NCBI GenBank assembly: GCA_001313365.1
Contig: BBFS01000075.1
Location: 1 to 23,723, forward strand
From: Paenarthrobacter nitroguajacolicus JCM 14115
GTDB lineage: Bacteria > Actinomycetota > Actinomycetes > Actinomycetales > Micrococcaceae
Direction: 5' to 3'
Length of the DNA: 23,723 bases
Shown: positions 18,355 to 23,723 of the stretch, piece by piece
How the letters are laid out: each line of letters begins with the position of its first letter
Position numbering within the stretch: position 1 is the first letter of the stretch
Position numbers and translations under genes: made by a program
Notes under the pieces: model-generated
Database searches by the model: none
What the model was told of the DNA's origin: nothing
The model's input: the letters and a program-made list of their open reading frames with translations, nothing else

Positions 18355-18360
18355 AGGCTA
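18355..18360 (-). promoter_or_regulatory. -10 hexamer of MgtE-like/DUF1003/mrp operon, leaderless type
   Basis: TAGCCT (minus strand), 6 nt before the ATG at 18348; the same hexamer and spacing as the LOG gene. Confidence 0.5.
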
Positions 18361-18412
18361 CCGAGTCTGCTCTCTTTTAGCTGAATTACAGCCGCTACAC
18401 ATGTCCATGAGA

Positions 18413-18418
18413 CACAAT
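18413..18418 (+). promoter_or_regulatory. Possible -10 hexamer for YflT-type gene
   Basis: CACAAT, 6 nt before the ATG at 18425. It is a weaker match than the others, but it supports 18425 over the in-frame ATGs at 18401 and 18407. Confidence 0.3.
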
Positions 18419-18424
18419 GGGGCT

Positions 18425-19254
18425 ATGTCAAACATTTTTGGTGCTCCCAAAGCCGTTGAGGAATCCCGCAGTGTCCCCCCCCAAGGTGACACCGTAGGCT
18501 CGTACACCTCGTATTTGGATGCCCAGAAGGCGGTGGACTACCTCGCAGACCAGCAGTTCCCAGTACAGCTGGTGTCGATCGTGGGCAACGACCTCAAAAT
18601 GGTGGAACGGGTAACAGGCCGCCTGAGCTACCCGAGGGTGGCATTGTCCGGTGCCTTGAGCGGCATGTGGTTCGGCCTCTTCGTAGGCGTCATGCTGTCC
18701 TTCTTTACCCCCCCGCCGGGGGACCGTTCTCCATCATCACATCTGTGCTCATGGGTGCGGCTTTCTTCATGCTGTTCGGCATCGTCACCTATGCCATGCA
18801 GCGCGGGAAGCGCGACTTCACCTCGACCAGCCAGGTGGTGGCCACCAACTACGACGTCATCGTCGCTGTAGAGGCAGCCCACGAAGCCCGCCGTTTGCTT
18901 CACCAGCTGCCGATGAACCCGGCGCAGGCAGCCGCGCCGCAGGCCACCTACAACCAGCCGAATGCGCCATTCCAGCAGCCGGGCCAGGCTCCTGAGCGGC
19001 CTTCCACCTGGAACGACCCCTACGGCCAGCGTGGTCCTGAGGCCAATGGTTCAACGGCTCCGGAGGGACAGGGCGCAGCTGCGCCGGAGACCCAGCCGGC
19101 TCCGAACCCGGCGCCGGCAGCTGTCCGTTACCCGGACCTCCCGGACGGTCGCCCGCAGTACGGTGTCCGGGTGACCGACAGCCAGGACCGGACAGGGAAC
19201 GCGCCGCAGGAAGACGGAGAGCACTCCAGCGCCGAGGGTTCGCCCAAGCAGTAG
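18425..19254 (+). CDS. YflT/general stress protein 17M-type membrane protein (frame interrupted)
   Basis: About 275 residues. The N-terminal YflT-like domain reads VGSYTSYLDAQKAVDYLADQ, then VQLVSIVGNDLKMVERVTGR. Two membrane helices follow (SGMWFGLFVGVMLSFF and SIITSVLMGAAFFMLFGIVT), then KRDFTSTSQVVATNYDVIVA. The last 110 residues are a disordered Pro/Gln/Ala-rich tail. The frame breaks at 18709-18715 (7 C, expect 5; FFTPAGGPFS). The 8-C run near 18475 adds a Pro. Function is poorly known; the family is linked to general stress. It is divergent from the MgtE-like operon, as with Rv1234 and Rv1232c, and is followed by a repeat cluster and a terminator. Confidence 0.8.
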
Positions 19255-19257
19255 TCG

Positions 19258-19321
19258 CCTCCGCGGGCACCAGCTTCCGCAGGGCACAAGCCTCCGCAAA
19301 GCACCCGCCTCCGCAAAGCAC
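19258..19321 (+). repeat. Four-unit degenerate 17-bp tandem repeat
   Basis: Units begin at 19258, 19274, 19291 and 19308 (16-17 nt apart) with core CCTCCGCAAAGCAC. The last two units are identical over 14 nt; the first two vary (CCGCGGGCAC, TTCCGCAGGGCAC). The array starts 3 nt after the stop codon and runs into the terminator stem. Confidence 0.8.
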
Positions 19322-19361
19322 AAAGGGAAGGCCACCGGATCTCCGGTGGCCTTCCCTTTGT
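19320..19361. terminator. Strong bidirectional terminator
   Basis: Perfect 19-bp stem (arms 19320-19338 and 19343-19361, ACAAAGGGAAGGCCACCGG and complement) with a 4-nt ATCT loop. It ends in TTTGTTTGG on the plus strand and CTTTGTGCTTTG on the minus strand. It lies between convergent genes. Confidence 0.9.
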
Positions 19362-19367
19362 TTGGCT

Positions 19368-19403
19368 CAACTGCCTGTGTCAGCCCAACTGCCTGAGTCA
19401 GCC
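19368..19403 (+). repeat. Two-unit 18-bp tandem repeat
   Basis: CAACTGCCTGTGTCAGCC (19368-19385) is followed directly by the same sequence with one change, T to A (19386-19403). It lies between the terminator and the pepP stop. Confidence 0.85.
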
Positions 19404-19416
19404 TAAAAGCGTGCGC

Positions 19417-20989
19417 TTAGCCCTGGGCTTCCTGGTAGATGCCGGCCATCCAGGACTCGACGTCATCGGCCTTGCGCGGCAACGCTGCGCTGAGGTTCAG
19501 GGGGCCGTCTGCGGTCATGAGGATGTCGTCTTCGATGCGGACGCCGATCCCGCGGTACTCCTCGGGAATGGCGAGGTCTTCATTCTTGAAGTAGAGCCGG
19601 GTTCGATGGTGAAAACCATGCCCTCGGTGAGGATGCCATCGAGGTAGAGCTCGCGCTTTGCCTGCGCGCAGTCGTGGACGTCCAGGCCAAGGTGGTGGCT
19701 GGTGCCGTGCGGCATCCAGCGGCGGTGCTGCTGGCCTCCGCTGATGGCTTCCTCCACGGAAACAGGCAACAGACCCCCACTCGGCGAGGCGTTCGGCCAG
19801 CACCGTGGTTGCAGCGGTGTGGATATCCCGGAACCTCACGCCCGGCTGGGCAGCAGCAAAACCGGCATCGGCGGCGTCGAGCACGGCCTCATAGACTTTG
19901 CGCTGGACATCGGTGAACGTCCCCCGTAGCCGGCAGTGTGCGGGTGATGTCCGCTGTGTAGAGGGAGTCTGCCTCCACACCGGCATCGAGGAGAAGGAGT
20001 TCGCCCGCATTGACGGTCCCGGAGTTGCGGTTCCAGTGCAGCACGGTGGCGTTGTTGCCGGACGCGGCAATGGTGTCGTAACCGAGTTCGTTGCCTTCCT
20101 CGCGGGCCCGGGCAAAGAAAGCGCCCTCAACTACACGTTCGCCGCGCTTGTGGGTCAGCGCGCGCGGGAGGGCCCGGACCACGTCGGCGAAGCCTTCCAC
20201 GGTTGCCGCCACAGCGATCTTCATCTGCTCGATTTCCCAATCGTCCTTGATGAGGCGCAGCTCGGACAATGCTTCGCTGAGCTTCTCATCCAGGCGTCGA
20301 GTTCGCCGAGGTCCAGGTTCTCGGGGGTCTTTGGCCGTGTTGTACCGGGCGGTGTCAACCAGCGCATCAATGTTCTCGTCCACCTTGCGGACCAGGCGAA
20401 TGGAGATGCCGCCGATTTCCGGGGCGCCCACATTCTTGGTGATGGCCATCTCGAGCTCGGAGATGTGCGCGGCGGGGGGGAGGCCGAGGCGGGCTTCGAA
20501 TTCGGCCAGTGTGGGACGCGCACCGATCCAGAACTCGCCGGCGCGCGAGTCCGCGTAGAACTGCTCTGTATCCCGGCCGGCCAACGGACGGAAGTAGAGG
20601 GTGGCAGTGTGGTGACCGCCGTCGTCGCCCTTTCCTTCAGCAACAGGCTCAAGGATCAGCACGGCGTCGGGCTCGTGGTCGAGGCCCAGACCCGTGAGGT
20701 GGGCGAAGCCGGAATGCGGGCGGAAGCGGTAGTCGCAGTCGTTGGAACGGACCTTCAATGGACCGGCCGGGACGACGAGCCGTTCGCCCTTGAACAGTTC
20801 GGAGATAGTACGACGGCGGCGCGCGGCGTGGTCTGCAACGGCGTCACGCGCAGGGGTCACCTGCGGGGCGGGCGCAGTTGCTGGCCATGAATGCCTTGAA
20901 GCATCGGATGTGGGCCGTTGCGAGCGGTTGTTGACACGCTCTTGCAGTGGCTGGGAGGACGAGTTCTGGGTGTTTTCGGCATCGTTCAC
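19417..20989 (-). CDS. pepP: Xaa-Pro aminopeptidase (aminopeptidase P, M24B; frame interrupted)
   Basis: Cleaves N-terminal residues before proline. About 522 residues. The N-terminal AMP_N domain includes ISELFKGERLVVPAGPLKVR, CDYRFRPHSGFAHLTGLGLD and LYFRPLAGRDTEQFYADSRA. The catalytic pita-bread domain has LLLLDAGVEADSLYTADITR (metal Asp pair), HGTSHHLGLDVHD (His ligand), GMVFTIEPGLYF (Glu) and GIGVRIEDDILMT (Glu). Breaks: missing bases near 20890 and 20293, 5-run near 20324 (expect 4), 5-C near 19921 (expect 4), 5-C near 19787 (expect 4), and one base missing near 19598. The 7-G run at about 20476 adds a Pro. The GTG at 20989 is chosen as start since the upstream frame would overlap the divergent PHP gene; this is moderately uncertain. 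Confidence 0.88.
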
Positions 20990-21057
20990 CGTTACATCGT
21001 CCCACCAGTTACGTGAGGAGGCCAACGGCGCAACGCTCCAAGCATGCCCGTATCCCA

Positions 21058-21063
21058 TAGGCT
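21058..21063 (+). promoter_or_regulatory. -10 hexamer of PHP-marC operon, leaderless type
   Basis: TAGGCT, 6 nt before the GTG at 21070; identical in hexamer and spacing to dapE. Confidence 0.5.
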
Positions 21064-21069
21064 GGGAAA

Positions 21070-21919
21070 GTGAGGATAGACCTGCATGCGCACTCAAATG
21101 TTTCCGACGGAACCGAGACACCGGCCGGCGTGATCATCTCCGCCGTCTCGGCCGGCCTGGACGCCGTGGCGTTGACGGACCACGATTCGACGGACGCTGG
21201 GAATCTGCTGCCGCGGCGGCCCGGGAACATGGCATTGCCTTCGTTCCCGGAATGGAGATTTCCTGCCGGACCGAGAAGGGAATCAGCGTTCACTTGCTGA
21301 GTTATCTCCATGACCCCCCCGCACATCCTGGCCTGCTTGAAGAGATCACCAAGTCCAAGGACGCCCGGCTCACCCGTGCCGAGCACATGGTCACCTTGTT
21401 GTCCGAGGATTACCCGTTGACCTGGGATGACGTCATCCACCACGTGGCTCCCGGTGCCACGGTGGGCCGCCCTCACATCGCCGATGCCTTGGTCGCGGCT
21501 GGCGTTGTCGCGGATCGAACGGAGGCCTTCACTTCCATCCTCACCTCACATTCGCGGTACTTCGTGCAGCACTATGCGCCCAACCCGGCAGTCGCCGTCG
21601 AGCTTGTCCGCGCGGCTGGCGGCGTTCCGGTTTTCGCGCATCCTGTGGCCTCGTCGAGGGGACGCATCGTGGGGGGAGCGAACCTACCGGGACATGATTG
21701 ATGCCGGACTGCTGGGAGTTGAAGTTGAACATCGGGACAACCCGGAGGAGGGCCGCACGTTCCTGCGGGGGCCTGGCCGCCGAACACGGTTTGCTCATGA
21801 CAGGGTCATCTGACTATCACGGAGCGGGCAAGCCCAACCTGTTGGGCGAAAACACTACCTCGCCCGAGGTCTTGGCACGCATTGAGGAGTTGGCAACAGG
21901 GAGCACGGTCATTCGCTGA
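21070..21919 (+). CDS. PHP domain metal-dependent phosphoesterase (frame interrupted)
   Basis: About 283 residues of the PHP family related to RNase AM/YciV (3',5'-nucleoside bisphosphate phosphatase). Metal ligands appear in order: MRIDLHAHSNVSDGT (HxH), ALTDHDS, FVPGMEISC (Glu), PVFAHPV and GSSDYHG (DxH). The helical insertion TRAEHMVTLLSEDYPLTWDD and GRPHIADALVAAGVV is also typical. Breaks: one C missing near 21193 (expect DHDSTDRWESAAAA), 21671-21676 (6, expect 5) and the 5-G run near 21767 (expect 4). The 7-C run at 21314 adds a Pro. Leaderless-type GTG start. The stop overlaps the marC start by 1 nt (TGATG). The physiological substrate is inferred only. Confidence 0.88.
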
Positions 21920-22535
21920 TGGATCTTCAACTGCTTGCCTCCGTGATCGTCACCTTGTTCGTGATCATGGATCCCCCCCGGGTACCGTGCCGATTTTCAT
22001 GTCACTTACGGCGCAGATGTCGGCCAAGGACCGGAACCGGTCCGCGTTCCAGGCTCTTTTGGTGGCCACCGGTGTGATCGTTGTGTTCGCGATCTTCGGG
22101 CAGTCCATCCTGAACTACATGCACATCTCGCTGGCGGCGTTGCAGGGCGCCGGCGGTCTGCTTCTGGTGCTCATTGCGCTGCAGCTGCTGACGGGGGGGT
22201 CCACCAGTGGCGAAGAGAATGCTGCCAAGTACAAAAACGTGGCGTTTGTGCCGCTGGGAACACCGCTGATGGCCGGGCCCGGGGGGGCGATCGTCGCCGT
22301 CATGGTGTTCGTGCAGCAGTCCAGCCAGCTCTCGGAGTACCTGGCCGTTGGCCTTGGCATTGCCGTAGTGCTGGCCTCGCTTTACCTTGCGATGCGCTTC
22401 GCGGGCGTCGTACAGCGTGTGCTCGGTGAAAACGGAGTGGAGCTGGTGACCCGGATCGCCGGCTTGCTGCTGTCAGCCATTGCCGTCCAGATGATCGCGG
22501 ACGCCGTTCAGGCCTTCGTGAAGGGTGCTGCCTGA
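21919..22535 (+). CDS. MarC family integral membrane protein (frame interrupted near start)
   Basis: About 205 residues with six probable helices. Start MDLQLLASVIVTLFVIMDPP and GTVPIFMSL, where the family signature DPxGxxPIF is recovered if the 7-C run at 21973 is 5. Further: FQALLVATGVIVVFAIFGQS, LQGAGGLLLVLIALQLLTGG, FVPLGTPLMAGPGAIV (P-G signature; one extra Gly from the run at 22281), VGLGIAVVLASLYLAMRFAG and VTRIAGLLLSAIAVQMIADA. The function of MarC is unknown; transport has been suggested. It is translationally coupled to the PHP gene. Its 3' end overlaps the convergent methyltransferase gene by 28 nt. Confidence 0.9.
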
Positions 22536-23422
22536 TCCAGGCCGGCGACCGGCAAAGAGCCGCTCCGGTGGAAACCTGCCTTGCTGCCCAGCCGTTTCCG
22601 CATGACCTCGATGGCCTGTTCGTTCTGGTCTACGCACACGAAGTTGCGGCCTAGCTTGGCTGCAACTGCGCCCAGGGTGCCTGAACCGGCGAAGAAATCA
22701 AGGCACCAATCGCCCTCGCGACTTGATGCAGAGACAATCCTGCGAACCAGGCCTTCAGGTTTCTGAGTGGGGGGGTAGCCGGTCTTTTCGCGGCCCGTGG
22801 GCGAGACGATGGTATGCCACCAAACATCCGTGGGAAGCTTGCCGAGCTCGCGTTTGGCTGGAGTGACCAGGCCAGGCGCCATATACGGTTCCCGGTCCAC
22901 TTCGGCGTTGTCGAAGTGATATTTGGTGGGGTTCTTGACGTACACCAGGATGTTGTCGTGCTTGGTGGGCCAGCGGTTCTTGCGCGGGCGCCGTAATCGT
23001 AGGCCAGATGATCTCGTTCAGGAAGCATTCCCTGCCGAAGATCGAGTCCAGCATCACCTTGGCGTAGTGGACTTCCCGGTAATCCAAATGCAGGTACAGG
23101 GTGCCGTCGTCTGCCAGCAGTCGCCAGGCCTCCACGAGCTTTGGTTCCAGGAAAGACCAGTAATCGCTGAAGGCGTCGTCGTAGCTATGGAGGGCGCCTT
23201 GATGGTGTCGTAAGAACGGCCCTTGAAGCCGACGCGGTCGCCGTCGCCGTCCGCATTGCGGACCATACGGGTTTCCTGGCGGCGTTGGACCCTGCCCGTG
23301 TTGAAGGGCGGGTCCACGTAAATGAGTGTGAAGGCGCCGTCCGGCAGCGTTGGGAGGAATTCCGCGTTGTCCGCGTGCACCACCAAGTTGCCGCCGTCCG
23401 GCGCCCAAACAGATTCAGTCAT
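22508..23422 (-). CDS. Site-specific DNA methyltransferase, N6-adenine/N4-cytosine type (frame interrupted)
   Basis: About 304 residues. Motif IV DPPFNTG (FTLIYVDPPFNTGR) precedes a long central region (YDDAFSDYWSFLEPKLVEAW, LLADDGTLYLHLDYREVHYA). The SAM motif FAGSGTLGAVAAKLGRNFVC comes last, after GYPTQKPEGLVRRIVSASS, the order of beta-class enzymes. DPPF is the catalytic motif of amino-methyltransferases. Breaks: one base missing near 23191 (expect DTIKGALHSYDD) and near 23001 and 22985 (expect IIWAYDYGARAKNRWPTKHD). The 7-G run at about 22769 adds a Pro. No restriction nuclease gene is visible, so it may be solitary. The start lies 8 nt after the helicase-like stop, suggesting cotranscription. 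The recognition site is unknown. Confidence 0.88.
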
Positions 23423-23430
23423 TGAGGTTT

Positions 23431-23723
23431 TTAGGCCTCGGTGCTGCCGGACTGGGCAGCTGCGGTCTCTCCGGAAACCACTTCGCCGTTGCGACGACGC
23501 GTGCGGGTCCGACGCGTACGTGACGGCTTCTCCGCATTGTCCGCAGTGGCGGTGCGGGTCTCCGAGGCGCCTGCAGCGGGGGGGCTGCCTCACCATCAGA
23601 AGTACGACGGCGGCGCGTACGGTTACGACCACCCTCGCCCTTGGATTCGTTGGACCCGGCGTCACCGGACCTGCCGGAGCGGCCACGGCCGCCATCGCGA
23701 CCACCGTCGCGCTTGCCGTCTCG
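23431..23723 (-). CDS. C-terminal tail of a probable DEAD-box RNA helicase (partial at window edge)
   Basis: Only the last about 97 residues are present, a basic disordered tail: RDGKRDGGRDGGRGRSGRSG, then NRTRRRRTSDGEAAP, AEKPSRTRRTRTRRRNGEVV, ending SGSTEA. RGG- and RTRRRR-type tails of this sort close many actinobacterial DEAD-box helicases and help RNA binding. No helicase motif lies inside the window, so the identity is inference. The frame breaks at the 7-G run 23578-23584 (expect 5). The gene enters from the right edge, and its TAA is 8 nt before the methyltransferase start. Confidence 0.55.

Noticed and set aside
19258..19403. CRISPR-like array
   Set aside because: Repeat units are contiguous, 17-18 bp, degenerate and without spacers; no cas genes nearby.
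19898..20890. Plus-strand open frame opposite pepP
   Set aside because: Complement of conserved aminopeptidase sequence; no start context.
21882..22535. Earlier start for marC (frame open from 21882)
   Set aside because: That frame reaches the marC body only because the 7-C run at 21973 is uncorrected; the ATG at 21919 gives the proper MarC N-terminus and coupling to the PHP gene.

Overview
The window reads as ordinary chromosomal DNA from a high-GC actinobacterium. The encoded proteins look closest to Arthrobacter/Paenarthrobacter (Micrococcales). That placement is my inference from remembered families (gluABCD, SigE/RseA-type pair, DUF3117, a soluble MgtE-like CBS protein); no search was run. 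I see no tRNA, rRNA, CRISPR array, prophage or insertion sequence.

The strongest signal concerns the sequence itself. Runs of G or C are systematically too long: I count more than 60 runs of 6-8 G or C, most of exactly 7, while A/T runs stay at 5 or less. Where a family consensus can be read, the true run is usually 4 or 5. Added lengths of +1 and +2 break frames, and +3 inserts an extra Pro or Gly codon. A second error class drops one base from short G/C runs. As a result galE, dapD, dapE, gluBCD, mrp, pepP, rseA and others appear frameshifted although both halves are well conserved. I annotate them as whole genes with interrupted frames, not as pseudogenes.

Layout. 54-1072: galE (-). 1153-2510: a TetR regulator and a conserved unknown gene (+). 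2527-4420: dapD (-) followed by a membrane-anchored lysozyme-like protein (-). 4506-5640: dapE (+), divergent from dapD. 5730-9047: gluABCD (-), a glutamate-type ABC importer with hairpins at its internal gaps. 9211-11770: LOG family protein, a small DivIVA-like membrane protein and a PIG-V-like GT-C membrane protein (+). 11997-12164: DUF3117 (+). 12279-12920: O-methyltransferase (-). 13165-15141: ECF sigma factor sigE, zinc-type anti-sigma factor and tatB (+). 15195-18348: operon of an MgtE-like CBS protein, a DUF1003 membrane protein and Mrp (-). 18425-19254: YflT-type stress protein (+). 19417-20989: Xaa-Pro aminopeptidase (-). 21070-22535: PHP phosphoesterase and MarC (+). 22508-23422: DNA methyltransferase (-) downstream of the 3' end of a probable DEAD-box helicase gene (23431-23723, -).

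The genes from dapD to the YflT protein follow, in abbreviated form, the order I remember for Mycobacterium tuberculosis Rv1201c-Rv1234, but htrA is absent between the anti-sigma gene and tatB. Many genes start 6-7 nt after a TANNNT-like hexamer, the arrangement of leaderless actinobacterial mRNAs. I found no convincing new biological system. The notable items are the run-length artefact, the leaderless promoters, intercistronic hairpins in gluABCD, a 17-bp repeat cluster beside a terminator, and an apparently solitary DNA methyltransferase.
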